Counted from the first letter of the stretch, positions 7,249 to 16,422 are shown. The stretch: DNA of 32,862 bases from Treponema sp. (GCA_031264395.1 JAISEB010000263.1:1-32862), one strand, 5' to 3'. Translations and numbers: made by a program. The notes: a model not told the origin generated them from the sequence alone.

Positions 7249-8247
7249 CTACTTTACAAGCTCCAGTTCTTTGGTAAGGATCTTTACAAGCTGCTTCGCG
7301 TGATGTTCGATTACTTCGGTAATGCTCATCACCGAAGGAAGGCCGTCGCGGATCACAAGGAGGTTCACCGAGATGGACTGCTCGCATTCGGTAAAACCGA
7401 AAAGGGCGTCCACGGTTTCCCCGGCGTAAACCCCCCGGGCCAGCTTTATCTCTATTTCAACCTTGTCCGAGGTATAATTGCTGATTCCCTGTATTTTGAT
7501 CCGCCCCGCCTTTGCCGCGGTATCGATGCTGTTGATAATGCTTTCGGTGGTTGAACCGAAGGGAAGCTCGGTGATAAGGATGCGCTTGGGGTCGGATGTG
7601 TCGAGCTTCGCCCTGACCAGAACCTTGCCGTTTCCGTCCTGGTAGCCTGAAACGTCGACAAGGCCGCCTGTGGGAAAGTCCGGGTAAAGCTCGAACTTCT
7701 TTCCCAAAAGGCACGCCTTTTCCGCTTCCAGCACTTCAATGATGTTATGCGGCAGTATCTTTGTCGACATGCCGACGGCGATTCCCTCCGCGCCCATGAC
7801 AAGAACAACGGGGATCTTCGCGGGAAAAAGAACGGGCTCCCTGTTGCGGCCGTCGTAGGAGTCGGCCATGGCGGTAAGCTTGGGATTGTAAAAAACATCT
7901 TTGGCAAGGGCGCTTACCCGGCACTCGATGTAGCGGGGCGCGGCGGCTTCGTCGCCGGTGTGGATATTTCCGAAGTTCCCCTGCCGGTCGATAAAGTAAT
8001 CCTTGTTCGCCAGCACCACCAGAGCGGAACCGATGGAGGCGTCGCCGTGGGGGTGGTACTTCATGCACTCCCCCACAATATTGGCTACCTTGTGGAATTT
8101 CCCGTCGTCTTTGTTAAAAAGAGTATGGAGAATCCGCCGCTGTACGGGCTTGAGGCCGTCCTCAAGATCAGGAATGGCCCTGTCCTTGATAACGTAGGAC
8201 GCGTATTCCAGAAAGTTTCTGTCAAAGAGGTTTTTTATGTACGCCAT
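7249..8247 (-). CDS. parC: DNA topoisomerase IV subunit A, N-terminal catalytic part ending at an in-frame TAG
   Basis: Encodes the breakage-reunion domain of the type IIA topoisomerase that unlinks daughter chromosomes together with ParE. The winged-helix region has GLKPVQRRIL and YHPHGDASIG, and the catalytic tyrosine is Y106 in AAAPRYIECR with R105 beside it. The tower follows (PTGGLVDVSGY) and the reading then stops at LTKELELVK-TAG (7251-7249), in the middle of the long helical arm. GGGAGGAGTTT gives a strong ribosome site, 12 nt after the parE stop. TAG is also the terminal stop of at least five other genes in this window, so general recoding is unlikely. A nonsense mutation, a base error, or local readthrough are the alternatives. 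The positions equal to the quinolone-contact Ser and Glu are Ala70 and Ser74. Confidence 0.85.
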   Translation of the reverse strand: MAYIKNLFDRNFLEYASYVIKDRAIPDLEDGLKPVQRRILHTLFNKDDGKFHKVANIVGECMKYHPHGDASIGSALVVLANKDYFIDRQGNFGNIHTGDEAAAPRYIECRVSALAKDVFYNPKLTAMADSYDGRNREPVLFPAKIPVVLVMGAEGIAVGMSTKILPHNIIEVLEAEKACLLGKKFELYPDFPTGGLVDVSGYQDGNGKVLVRAKLDTSDPKRILITELPFGSTTESIINSIDTAAKAGRIKIQGISNYTSDKVEIEIKLARGVYAGETVDALFGFTECEQSISVNLLVIRDGLPSVMSITEVIEHHAKQLVKILTKELELVK

Positions 8248-8259
8248 AAACTCCTCCCG

Positions 8260-10164
8260 TCAACCCGCGTCTTCTATCAGATTCTTCATGATATAGTCCC
8301 GGCGCTCAGGGGTATTCTTGCCCATGTAAAAGGTCATTACCTGGGGAACCAGCTTGAGGGTTCCCACGGCTACCGGCACCAGGCGCATATCCTCTCCGAT
8401 AAACTGGCCGAATTCTTTGGGACTGATTTCCCCCAGACCCTTGAAGCGGGTTATCTCGCTCTGGCCGCCGAGTTTCGCGGCCGCCTCGTCCCGCTCCTTT
8501 TCCGAATAACAGTAACAGGTTTCCTTTTTTGTCCGCACCCGGAAAAGGGGCGTCTCCAGAATGTACACCCTGCCCGCGGTAACAAGTTCCTCAAAATAAG
8601 AAAGAAAGAACGTGAGCAGGAGGTTCCTGATGTGGAAGCCGTCAAAGTCCGCGTCCGTGGCAATGACGATACGGGCGTAGCGGAGGCCCGAAATGTCGTT
8701 CTCTATGCCCAGGGCCGTCATCATGTTGTAGAGTTCCTCATTCTTGTAAATGGCGGCCCGTTTCTTCGAATACATGTTTTCGATCTTGCCCCGGAGGGCG
8801 AAAAGGGCCTGGGTCATTACGTCGCGGCTTGAAACCATGGAACCCGCGGCGGAATCCCCCTCGGTAATGAAGATGGTGGAATTCTCCCCCTTCCCGCCGT
8901 CTTCAAGGTGGTATTTGCAGTCCTTGAGTTTCGGTATGTTAAGGGCAATCTTCCTGGCCGCCTCCCGAGCCTCCTTCTTTACCGCGTTAAGCTCCGTCCG
9001 AAGGCTCTCGTTGGAGACGATCTTCTGCTCAAGTTTTTTCGCCGCCTCGACGTTCTTGTGGAGCCAGTCCTCGACGGCGTTCCGCGTTTCCTGCACTATC
9101 CAGACCCGGATGTCGGAATTGCCCAGCTTGTTCTTGGTCTGACTTTCAAAAACCGGGTTCTTGAGTTTAACGGCCACCGCCGCGATGCAGCCCTCGCGGA
9201 TGTCCTCGCTGCGGTAGTCTTTTTTGAAGTAGGTCTGTATCCCCTTGAGGAAGCCTTCCTTAAAGGCCGAAAGGTGCGTACCGCCGTCACTGGTAAACTG
9301 GCCGTTTACAAAGGAAAAGTATTCCTCGCCGTAGTTGTTGGTGTGGGTAAAGGCAAACTCGATGTGATCTCCCTTGTAATAGCCCATGGGGTAAAGGCAG
9401 TCCTCTCCCGTTTCTTCGGCAAGAAGATCGTAGAGCCCCCGTTTGGAAACGTACTGTTTGCCGTTGAACGAAAGGGTAAGGCCCGTATTGAGATACGCGT
9501 AATTCTGCATGCGTTTCTCGATAAATTCCATGTTGAACGCGTATTCGCCGAAGATGCCGGTGTCGGGGGTAAACTCCACATAGGTGCCGTCCTTCTGCTT
9601 CTTCGCCGGGGGGAATTTTCCCGTGCGCTGCGATTTGAGTTTTCCCCTTTCAAAGACCGCCTCGGCAAATTCGCCGTTCCGTACCGCCACCGCCCTGAAA
9701 TGGGAAGAAAGCGCATTCACCGCTTTGGTACCCACGCCGTTAAGCCCCACGGAAAACTGAAACACGTCGTCGTTGTATTTTGCCCCGGTGTTGATAACCG
9801 AAACGCACTCCACAAGTTTTCCCAGGGGAATGCCCCGGCCGTAGTCGCGGACCCTGGCAGATCCGTCCTTTACGGCAACCTCGATGAGCCTGCCGTTCCC
9901 CATGATGAATTCGTCAATACCGTTGTCTATTACTTCTTTAAGGAGCACATAAATGCCGTCGTCGGGATTGGAACCGTCGCCCAGGCGGCCTATGTACATG
10001 CCCGTCCGCAGGCGTATATGCTCCAGGGACGAAAGGGTCTTGATCTTCGATTCATCGTAGACGGCGGCTTTTTTGGGCCGGGGCGCGTCCTTGCCCGCGC
10101 GGGGCTTCCCGGCCGTCTTCCCCGGTGACACCGGGCCTTTTCCGTTTGTTTTTGCTTTTACCAC
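8260..10164 (-). CDS. parE: DNA topoisomerase IV subunit B (ATPase)
   Basis: An ATPase of about 634 residues powers strand passage. GHKL motifs are visible: EVIDNGIDE, VRDYGRGIP and GLNGVGTKAVNALS. The transducer domain follows, and TOPRIM metal motifs are in FITEGDSAAGS and ATDADFDGFHI, with ALRGKIENM between them and the ITRFKGLGEI box near the C-terminus. A Lys-rich, low-complexity N-terminal extension of about 40 residues precedes the core. I chose the GTG at 10164 because GGAG lies 9 nt upstream; a TTG at 10188 in frame lacks a ribosome site. It is the first gene of a three-gene operon and is read divergently from the EF-G-like gene across a 223-nt region containing TATATATA-rich promoter sequence. 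Confidence 0.92.
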   Translation of the reverse strand: MVKAKTNGKGPVSPGKTAGKPRAGKDAPRPKKAAVYDESKIKTLSSLEHIRLRTGMYIGRLGDGSNPDDGIYVLLKEVIDNGIDEFIMGNGRLIEVAVKDGSARVRDYGRGIPLGKLVECVSVINTGAKYNDDVFQFSVGLNGVGTKAVNALSSHFRAVAVRNGEFAEAVFERGKLKSQRTGKFPPAKKQKDGTYVEFTPDTGIFGEYAFNMEFIEKRMQNYAYLNTGLTLSFNGKQYVSKRGLYDLLAEETGEDCLYPMGYYKGDHIEFAFTHTNNYGEEYFSFVNGQFTSDGGTHLSAFKEGFLKGIQTYFKKDYRSEDIREGCIAAVAVKLKNPVFESQTKNKLGNSDIRVWIVQETRNAVEDWLHKNVEAAKKLEQKIVSNESLRTELNAVKKEAREAARKIALNIPKLKDCKYHLEDGGKGENSTIFITEGDSAAGSMVSSRDVMTQALFALRGKIENMYSKKRAAIYKNEELYNMMTALGIENDISGLRYARIVIATDADFDGFHIRNLLLTFFLSYFEELVTAGRVYILETPLFRVRTKKETCYCYSEKERDEAAAKLGGQSEITRFKGLGEISPKEFGQFIGEDMRLVPVAVGTLKLVPQVMTFYMGKNTPERRDYIMKNLIEDAG

Positions 10165-10326
10165 GTCAAATTTTCTCCAATTCGGCAATGCGCCGCCATG
10201 AGGCTTCTACGCGCCCCTTACGTTCGAAAGCGGCATGTTACGGACTTTCCGGATCTTTATCTCAAGGTCCGCAAGGTTTTTTTCCTTCGTCCATATATAT
10301 TTTACTATATTATAAAGACATTTTTC

Positions 10327-10356
10327 TTGACAATCAGGGCCCACCCGTACCAATAT
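10327..10356 (+). promoter_or_regulatory. Possible promoter of the EF-G-like gene
   Basis: A perfect TTGACA (10327-10332) precedes a weak CAATAT (10351-10356) after 18 nt, placing the start of RNA about 25 nt before the ATG at 10388. An A+T-rich block at 10297-10318 (TATATATTTTACTATATTATAA) may instead serve the divergent parE operon. Confidence 0.3.
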
Positions 10357-10387
10357 GAATGATACTTACGCAACAGAGGAGCCCCGT

Positions 10388-12469
10388 ATGAGTTACAGTA
10401 CCGAAAACATCAAGAATGTATCCATCGCCGGTCACGGCCAGACCGGCAAAACGAGCCTCTTTGAACATTTGCTCTTCGCGGGCGGGGTAATTTCCCGGGC
10501 GGAAACGGTGGAATCGGGAAAAACCACGAGCGATTACAGTCCCGAGGAAATCGAACGGAAAATATCGATCCACGCGGCGCTGGCCCACATAGAGCGGAAG
10601 GGCAAAAAAATCAACTTTTTCGATACGCCCGGATCATCCGATTTTACCGGGGACGTGATCCTCTCTTTCAGGGCAAGCGAATTCGCCCTCCTTGCCGTGG
10701 ACGGGCGTTCGGGGGTGCAGATAGAAACGATCAAACTTTGGCGTAACCTTGACGGCAGAAACAAGCCGCGGGGGATTTTTGTTACCAGAATGGATGAAGA
10801 GAGGGCCGGTTTCGAGAATGTCCTTGCCGATGTCAAGGAGAAATTCAAGACAGGCGTGGTTCCCTTTACCATGCCCATGGGTTCCGGCGCCGCTTATAAA
10901 GGGGTCATAGACGTACTTAACGGAAAGGCATGGTTCGCCCAGGGGGACGCCCCCGAAAAGGAGGGGGAGATTCCCCCCGAATTCAAGGACGCCGCCGCGG
11001 CGGCCCTGGAACGGCTTATCGAAGCCGCCGCCGAAGGGGACGATACCCTCATGGAGCACTACATAGACAAGGGCTCCCTTTCCCCCGAGGAGATGCACAA
11101 GGGGCTCATAGAGGCCCTTTCGGAAAACAAGATAGTCCCCGCCTTTGCCGGTTCGGCGCTGAAAAATTCCGGCCTCGTTCCCTTTCTTGATTTTGCCGCC
11201 GACATAGCCCCGGGCCCCGCGGCCGCCAGGGACAGCGGGAAAAATACAAACGGCGAAGAAGTTGACGTTCCGGTAGATCCGGGAAAACCCCTTTCGGCGC
11301 TGGTCATCAAGACCTCTTACGATCAGTTTTCAGGCAAACTTTCGTGGATCAAGATCATAAACGGAAAACTTTCCGCCGATTCGGAAGCCTTCAACGTCAG
11401 CGAAAACAGGAAAGAGCGGATAGGAAAACTCTACGTCTGCCAGGGGAAGAAACTCGAAGAGGTAAAGGAACTTTTTGCCGGGGACATAGGCATAGTCGCC
11501 AAATCGGCGACCTTCAAAACCAACGACACCGTTACGGCGGGGGAAAACGCCCTGCAGTTTGTCCCCCTGCGCCTCCCCGATCCGGTGCACGCCGTGGCGG
11601 TAAACGCTCTGGCGAAAAAAGACGACGACAAGCTTGGCGAATTCCTCGTGCGGGCCGCCGAGGAAGACCGGACCTTCCGCTACAGCTTCAACGCCGAAAC
11701 CAAAGAGGCGGTTATCTCCGGCATGGGCGAGCTGCAGATCAACATCATCCTTGACAAGATAAGGGCGAACCAGAAGATAGAAATGGAAACCCACGTTCCC
11801 CGCGTCGCTTACCGGGAAACGATCACAAAGAAGGCGGGCGCGGAATACACCCACAAGAAACAGACCGGCGGCCACGGCCAGTACGGCAAGGTGGTTCTGG
11901 AAATCGCCCCCCTTCCCCGCGGCGAAAAATACCGTTTCGTCAACGCCATATTCGGCGGGGCCATTCCCAAAAATTACATTCCGGGCGTTGAAAAGGGAAT
12001 TGTGGAAGGGATGGCCGCGGGCACCATGGCCGGCTACCCCGTCGTCGACGTTGAGGTAAAAATAACCGACGGAAAATACCACCCGGTCGATTCTTCGGAA
12101 CTGTCGTTCAAGCTGGCCGCGCGGAACGCCTTCAGGGAGGCGATGCGGCAGAGCAGCCCCACGCTGCTTGAACCTGTCATGAGCCTTACGGTCTTTGTGG
12201 AGGAAAAATACCTGGGAGACGTGATGAGCGATCTTTCGGGCAAGCGGGGCAAGATACTGGGACAGGATTCGGTGGGCGGCATCGCGGAAATACGGGCGCA
12301 GGTTCCCCAGGCGGAACTGCTCCGCTATTCCATAGACCTCAGATCCGTCACGAGCGGCACCGGTTCCTTCAGCGTCGAATTTGATCATTACGCGCCCATC
12401 GCGGGCAAGCTGGCCGACGAGATTATCAAGGCGGCGGAAGCCTTCAAGGTGCAGGAAACGGAAGAATAA
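10388..12469 (+). CDS. EF-G-like translation GTPase (EF-G2 type)
   Basis: A 693-residue five-domain protein of the EF-G family. G1 is AGHGQTGKTSL, the GHGxxGKT form typical of the EF-G-like second paralogue rather than the canonical AHIDAGKT. G3 is DTPGSSDF. The G4 position, normally NKxD, reads TRMD. Domain II, III and IV segments follow, including GHGQYGKVVLEI and YPVVDVEVKITDG, and the C-terminal domain V ends near YAPIAGKLADEII. Bacteria that carry this paralogue also carry a housekeeping fusA, and its role is poorly defined: it may hydrolyse GTP without driving normal translocation. GAGGAG before 10388 fixes the start over an ATG at 10355. Monocistronic, convergent with the citrate synthase gene. 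Confidence 0.85.
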   Translation: MSYSTENIKNVSIAGHGQTGKTSLFEHLLFAGGVISRAETVESGKTTSDYSPEEIERKISIHAALAHIERKGKKINFFDTPGSSDFTGDVILSFRASEFALLAVDGRSGVQIETIKLWRNLDGRNKPRGIFVTRMDEERAGFENVLADVKEKFKTGVVPFTMPMGSGAAYKGVIDVLNGKAWFAQGDAPEKEGEIPPEFKDAAAAALERLIEAAAEGDDTLMEHYIDKGSLSPEEMHKGLIEALSENKIVPAFAGSALKNSGLVPFLDFAADIAPGPAAARDSGKNTNGEEVDVPVDPGKPLSALVIKTSYDQFSGKLSWIKIINGKLSADSEAFNVSENRKERIGKLYVCQGKKLEEVKELFAGDIGIVAKSATFKTNDTVTAGENALQFVPLRLPDPVHAVAVNALAKKDDDKLGEFLVRAAEEDRTFRYSFNAETKEAVISGMGELQINIILDKIRANQKIEMETHVPRVAYRETITKKAGAEYTHKKQTGGHGQYGKVVLEIAPLPRGEKYRFVNAIFGGAIPKNYIPGVEKGIVEGMAAGTMAGYPVVDVEVKITDGKYHPVDSSELSFKLAARNAFREAMRQSSPTLLEPVMSLTVFVEEKYLGDVMSDLSGKRGKILGQDSVGGIAEIRAQVPQAELLRYSIDLRSVTSGTGSFSVEFDHYAPIAGKLADEIIKAAEAFKVQETEE

Positions 12470-12472
12470 GCT

Positions 12473-12523
12473 TTACACGCGGGCCTTGCGGAAGATTACT
12501 TCCGCCCGCCAAGGGGCGTGTAA
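12473..12523. terminator. Convergent-gene stem-loop region
   Basis: Outer arms TTACACGC (12473-12480) and GCGTGTAA (12516-12523) enclose an inner hairpin GCGGAA-GATTAC-TTCCGC (12488-12505). It lies between two convergent stop codons, with the citrate synthase TAA inside the loop. No long T-run follows, so intrinsic termination is plausible but not proven. Confidence 0.4.
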
Positions 12524-13839
12524 GCGCGGCGGGGCTGGACGCATTTGTAGGCGGGACGTATGATCCTGCCGCCTGAGATTATCTCCTCAAGCCGGTGGGC
12601 GCACCAGCCGGCAACACGGCTTACGGCAAAGAGCGGGGTGTACAGTTCGTGGGGTATTCCCATCATCCTGTAAATAAAACCGGAATAAAAATCCACGTTG
12701 GCGCAGATATCCTTGGAAGAGGGCCCCTTTATCTTTTTGAAAATCTCGGGGCCCAGCCGCTCAATAAGGCGGTAGAGATTGAACTCCTCGTCAAGCCCTT
12801 TCTCCGCGGCAAGGACCGCGGCCTTGTTCCGCAGAAGCACAGCCCGGGGATCGCTTTTGGTGTACACGGCGTGGCCCAGGCCGTAGATGAGCCCGGAATG
12901 ATCGTGCGCCCTGCCCCGGAGCATCCATTCAAGATAATCGGCCACGTCTCCTTCGCTGTCCCAGCGCCGGACGTTCCGCTTGATGTCTTCCATCATCCCC
13001 ATGACCTTGATGTTGGCGCCGCCGTGTTTGGAGCCCTTGAGGGAATTGATTCCCGCCGTGATGGCCGCGTAAGTGTCGGTGTCGGCGGAGGAAAGAAGGT
13101 GCACCGCGAAGGTTGAATTGTTTCCGCCGCCGTGTTCGGCGTGAAGCATGAGGGAAAGATCGAGGATCTCCGCCTCAAGCCGCGAGTACTGCTGGTCGGG
13201 CCGTATCAGGGACAGGATAGTTTCGGCGCTCTGGCAGGAAGGGGCCGGCAGATGGATGATGAGGCTTTCATGATCGTAGTAGTGCTTCTTTGCCATGTAG
13301 GAATAGGCGACAATGGTGGGAAAGCGCGCGATAAGCTCTATGCACTGGCGGAGGACGTTTTCAGGCGAATTGTTGTCGGGGTCCTCGTCCCATGAATACA
13401 GGGTCAGCACGGAGCGGCCGAGCTTGTTCATGATGTCCCTGGACGGGGCCTTTATGATGGAATCCTCGGCAAAATTTTCGGGAAGCCCGCGGCACCGCCC
13501 CATGAGGGCGCAGAACCGTTCAAGCTCCTTTTTGGAGGGAAGATGCCCGAACATAAGGAGGTACACCGTTTCCTCAAAACCGAAACGCTTCTCCCTTTCC
13601 GCGGCGGCGACAAGATCCTCCACATCGTAGCCCCGGTAGTAGAGCCTGCCGTCAACAGGGACCTTTTCCCCCTCGTCCATGATATAACCGTGAACGTCGC
13701 CGATGCGGGTAAGCCCCACAAGAACCCCCGTGCCGTCGGCGTTCCGCAGCCCGCGCTTTACATTGTATTTTTCGTAGAGCCCCGGTTCAATGCGGCCGCT
13801 CCCGGTAATCTCCGATACATATTCCTCAAGCGCGCTCAT
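12496..13839 (-). CDS. gltA: Citrate synthase
   Basis: A 447-residue enzyme condenses acetyl-CoA with oxaloacetate to citrate. Conserved sites are present: the first His region in [13 protein letters not shown] (about 230-243), the second in [14 protein letters not shown] (about 317-330) and the catalytic Asp in [10 protein letters not shown] (about 380). The N-terminus has the [20 protein letters not shown] form seen in anaerobe citrate synthases that differ from the E. coli type. Its start overlaps the stop of the acyl-CoA synthetase gene by 4 nt (ATGA), so the two are translationally coupled. In a fermentative spirochaete it would supply citrate for glutamate synthesis rather than a full cycle; that is an inference from the organism type. 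Confidence 0.93.
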   Translation of the reverse strand: MSALEEYVSEITGSGRIEPGLYEKYNVKRGLRNADGTGVLVGLTRIGDVHGYIMDEGEKVPVDGRLYYRGYDVEDLVAAAEREKRFGFEETVYLLMFGHLPSKKELERFCALMGRCRGLPENFAEDSIIKAPSRDIMNKLGRSVLTLYSWDEDPDNNSPENVLRQCIELIARFPTIVAYSYMAKKHYYDHESLIIHLPAPSCQSAETILSLIRPDQQYSRLEAEILDLSLMLHAEHGGGNNSTFAVHLLSSADTDTYAAITAGINSLKGSKHGGANIKVMGMMEDIKRNVRRWDSEGDVADYLEWMLRGRAHDHSGLIYGLGHAVYTKSDPRAVLLRNKAAVLAAEKGLDEEFNLYRLIERLGPEIFKKIKGPSSKDICANVDFYSGFIYRMMGIPHELYTPLFAVSRVAGWCAHRLEEIISGGRIIRPAYKCVQPRRAYTPLGGRK

Positions 13840-15620
13840 GATCCTTCTTCCCCGCGTATCTCTACCCGCCTGATCTTCCCGCTTATGGTCTTGGGAAGTT
13901 CCGTTACAAATTCAACAATGCGGGGATATTTATAGGGCGCGGTGATCTTCTTTACATGGTTCTGGAGTTCCAGCTTGAGGGCCTCCGACGCGATGTAGCC
14001 TTTGGAGAGGACCACGGTGGCCTTGACCACCGCTCCCCGGTCGGGATCGGGAACCCCGGTAATGGCGCACTCCAAAACCGCGGGGTGCTCCATGAGGGCG
14101 CTTTCAACCTCAAAGGGGCCTATGCGGTAGCCTGAACTCTTGATAACGTCGTCGGCGCGGCCCACAAACCAGTAGTAGCCGTCTTCGTCGCGCCAAGCCA
14201 TGTCGCCCGTGTAATAAATATCGCCGTGCCACACCGATTCGGTAAGGGCGCTGTCCCGGTAGTAGCCGCCGAACATTCCGGCGGGTTTCCGTTTGTCTGT
14301 CCTTACCACGATCTGGCCTTCCTCGCCCATGCCGCAGGAACTGCCGTCTTCACGAAGAAGATCTATGTCGTAGCCGGGAGACGGTTTTCCCATGGAGCCC
14401 GGTTTCGGCTCAAGCCAGGGATAAGTGCACAGGGTAACAGTAAGTTCCGTCTGCCCGTAACATTCCCTGAGCTTGATCCCCGTAGCTTCCCTGAACTGAT
14501 CGTAGATCTCGGGGTTAAGCGGCTCTCCCGCGACGGCGCAGTTTTCGAGGGCCGAAAAATCATACACGGAAAGATCTTCTTTTATAAAGAAGCGGTAAAT
14601 CGTGGGAGGCGCGCAGAATGTCGTGACCTTGTGCCGCGTTATCACGTCCAGCATGGCGGAAGGAACAAAACGGTCGTAATCGTACACGAAGATAGCCGAG
14701 CCGCAGATCCACTGGCCGTAGATCTTGCCCCAGGCGGCCTTTGCCCAGCCGGTATCGGCGACGGTAAGGTGAAGCCCGCCGGGCCTGACGCGCTGCCAGT
14801 ATTTGGCGGTGAGTATGTGCCCCAAAGGATACGCGAAGTCATGGCGGACCATCTTGGGCATGCCCGTTGTGCCGGACGTAAAATAAAGGAGCATGATGTC
14901 GTTATTGTCATTAACGTGTTCCGGGCGGACAAAAGAGGAGGGCGCGTTGTTCATAAGGAGGCTGAAATCGGACCAGGGAACAAGGGAGCCTCCCGCCGCG
15001 GATTTTCCGCGGCCCGGGGAAACGCTTCCCGAACGGGCGGCAAAGAGTTCCGCCGCCTGGGACGCGGGATCGGTCCCGGCGGGGGTATGAACAGAACGGA
15101 CAAACGCCTTGAACCTGAGCGCGCTTTCGCCTTCCCCGGAATTCCGCTCCAGTTTGGCTTCCGCTTCATCCACGCGGTACATCAGCTCGGGATCGTCCAC
15201 ACACACAATGCCCGCTATATCGGCGGCGCCGCAGCGGTACACAATATCCTTGGTGGTAAGAAGATGCGTCGCGGGAATTCCCACCGCGCCTATCTTGTGG
15301 AGGGCAAGGAGCACCGGCCAGTATTCGTGGCGGCGCTTCAGGATGAGCATTACAGGATCGCCCTTCTTTATGCCCGCCTTGAGGAACACTCCGGCGGCCT
15401 TGTCGGAAAGCCTTTTCATGTCGGCGTAGGTAAAAACCGCCTCGGCGCCTTTTTCGTCGCACCATACCATAGCCCGCTCTTCACCCTGCCGCTCCGCAAG
15501 GACATCGACCACGTCGTAGGCAAAGTTGAAATTATCGGGGGTGGTTACCGAAAAATTGCCGTAAAAATCCTCATAGGACTCAAATTCGCTTTTGGAGAGA
15601 TACGTTTCAAGCAGATTCAC
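13836..15620 (-). CDS. Acyl/acetyl-CoA synthetase, AMP-forming (ACSM-like)
   Basis: A 594-residue adenylate-forming enzyme activates a carboxylate with ATP and joins it to CoA. The phosphate-binding loop is [17 protein letters not shown] (about 244-260), motif A5 is ECYGQTELT (about 383), the hinge motif is [20 protein letters not shown] and the adenylation lysine is in [10 protein letters not shown] near residue 580. The overall pattern matches medium-chain acyl-CoA or benzoate-like ligases more closely than classical Acs. An insertion of about 40 residues rich in Ser and Gly (about 180-215) precedes the core. CAGGAGGAA gives a strong ribosome site. It overlaps citrate synthase by 4 nt and follows an XRE-cupin regulator, so its product probably feeds citrate synthesis. 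Confidence 0.88.
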   Translation of the reverse strand: MNLLETYLSKSEFESYEDFYGNFSVTTPDNFNFAYDVVDVLAERQGEERAMVWCDEKGAEAVFTYADMKRLSDKAAGVFLKAGIKKGDPVMLILKRRHEYWPVLLALHKIGAVGIPATHLLTTKDIVYRCGAADIAGIVCVDDPELMYRVDEAEAKLERNSGEGESALRFKAFVRSVHTPAGTDPASQAAELFAARSGSVSPGRGKSAAGGSLVPWSDFSLLMNNAPSSFVRPEHVNDNNDIMLLYFTSGTTGMPKMVRHDFAYPLGHILTAKYWQRVRPGGLHLTVADTGWAKAAWGKIYGQWICGSAIFVYDYDRFVPSAMLDVITRHKVTTFCAPPTIYRFFIKEDLSVYDFSALENCAVAGEPLNPEIYDQFREATGIKLRECYGQTELTVTLCTYPWLEPKPGSMGKPSPGYDIDLLREDGSSCGMGEEGQIVVRTDKRKPAGMFGGYYRDSALTESVWHGDIYYTGDMAWRDEDGYYWFVGRADDVIKSSGYRIGPFEVESALMEHPAVLECAITGVPDPDRGAVVKATVVLSKGYIASEALKLELQNHVKKITAPYKYPRIVEFVTELPKTISGKIRRVEIRGEEGS

Positions 15621-15637
15621 ATTTCCTCCTGTACAGA

Positions 15638-15656
15638 GTCTGTTTATAATGCAGAC
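15638..15656 (-). promoter_or_regulatory. Palindrome over the -10 region of the acyl-CoA synthetase gene
   Basis: GTCTG and CAGAC arms (15638-15642, 15652-15656) surround TTATAA on the minus strand, about 20 nt before the gene start. An operator placed on a -10 box is a natural site for the neighbouring XRE-cupin regulator. The arms are only 5 nt, so this could be chance. Confidence 0.35.
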
Positions 15657-15661
15657 ATATT

Positions 15662-15801
15662 AGAGCTTGTTCCAAAACCCGGCTGGTTTTGAAACAAGCT
15701 CTTGGAGAAAATTGCCAATTTCTTGTAAGACAGGCATTTGCCTTTCATGCAATTTTCTCCGGGGTAAGAAGCTGTTCCAAAAACTGAAGTTTTGGAACAG
15801 C
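15662..15801. repeat. Three-hairpin intergenic element, copy 2
   Basis: Hairpin A has 18-nt arms (15662-15679 and 15685-15702, one mismatch) with loop CGGCT. Hairpin B has perfect 12-nt outer arms (15704-15715 and 15749-15760) enclosing AGGCA-TT-TGCCT (15732-15743). Hairpin C has 12-nt arms (15771-15782 and 15790-15801) around ACTGAAG. Order, loops and the short TT link between A and B match the element at 1776-1902, although the arms have different sequences. It lies between the regulator gene and the acyl-CoA synthetase promoter. Confidence 0.75.
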
Positions 15802-15835
15802 CTCATTAAGTAACCGGTTTTGCGGACGGGCCGGG

Positions 15836-15863
15836 AAGCTCTAAAAACCGAAGTTTCCAGGGC
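15836..15863. repeat. Hairpin repeat, C-type loop (CGAA)
   Basis: An imperfect stem GCTCT..AAAC / GTTT..AGGGC closes a CGAA loop, giving AACCGAAGTTT, one base from the AACTGAAGTT centre of hairpin C elsewhere. It sits directly after the regulator stop codon (minus strand) and could act as its terminator. Confidence 0.45.
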
Positions 15864-15867
15864 CTCC

Positions 15868-16422
15868 CTACATAATCATGGCAAGAAAACGGGCCCGCTT
15901 TCCGCCTATTGCTTTCATTCCGTGAGGTTCGCCTGAGTCGTAATAAACGCTGTCCCCGGGCCCCAGTTCCATTTCATGGCCCCCTATGGACATGAACAGC
16001 CGCCCTTCAAGAACATAGTCAAATTCCTGGCCGGGATGGGTATTAAGGCTCAAGGGCTTGTCTTCCGTTTCGGGATTCGCCTCGACAAGAAAGGGCTCCG
16101 CCTTTTTCCGGTGGAAATTATAGGCGAGATTCCAGTAAGCGTACATGGGACGGCGGCTGACTTCGGGAGCCTCCCCCGCCCTGCTAAGGCAGTAGGCCCT
16201 GAGTTTGGGAGTTTCGCCCGTGACAAGTTCCTGCAGATCCACCTTGAAGCGGGCGGCCAATTCCACAAGAGCGCCGATGGGAAAATCCTTTTCCCCCGAC
16301 TCCCATTCGTTGTATTCCCCCGGATCAAAACCCAGCTCCCTGGCCAGCGTTTCACCGGATATTTCCTCGATTTCCCGCAGTACCTTTATACGCCGGATAA
16401 TTTGACACACGTCGTCGGTCAT
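15868..16422 (-). CDS. XRE-family regulator with C-terminal cupin
   Basis: Residues about 6-65 form a helix-turn-helix of the XRE/HTH_3 type (GETLARELGFDPGEYNEWES). Residues about 105-184 form a cupin barrel with NTHPGQEFDYVLEGRLFMSI and then LGPGDSVYYDSGEPHGMKAI, containing the usual His, Glu and later His. Such proteins bind DNA through the N-terminus and sense a small ligand or metal through the cupin. AGGAGGAG before the ATG is a strong ribosome site. The same-strand acyl-CoA synthetase and citrate synthase genes follow directly, and regulators of this type are often found beside AMP-forming acyl ligases, so it probably controls them and may respond to the acyl substrate or product. It ends with TAG. 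Confidence 0.85.
   Translation of the reverse strand: MTDDVCQIIRRIKVLREIEEISGETLARELGFDPGEYNEWESGEKDFPIGALVELAARFKVDLQELVTGETPKLRAYCLSRAGEAPEVSRRPMYAYWNLAYNFHRKKAEPFLVEANPETEDKPLSLNTHPGQEFDYVLEGRLFMSIGGHEMELGPGDSVYYDSGEPHGMKAIGGKRARFLAMIM

Noticed and set aside
7249-7251. General recoding of TAG as an amino acid in this organism
   Set aside because: TAG is the natural end of several genes in the window, with overlapping next genes or clear domain ends.
5839-7554. Long plus-strand open frame (571 codons) opposite the coiled-coil and parC genes
   Set aside because: Antisense to well-supported genes, with Gly/Arg/Phe-rich composition typical of the reverse of G+C-rich coding DNA and no family motifs.
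10355-10387. Earlier ATG start for the EF-G-like gene
   Set aside because: No ribosome site before 10355, while GAGGAG is correctly placed before 10388, where the protein matches the family start.
14226-15692. Long plus-strand open frame opposite the acyl-CoA synthetase
   Set aside because: Antisense to a clear AMP-forming enzyme; composition is that of shadow translation.
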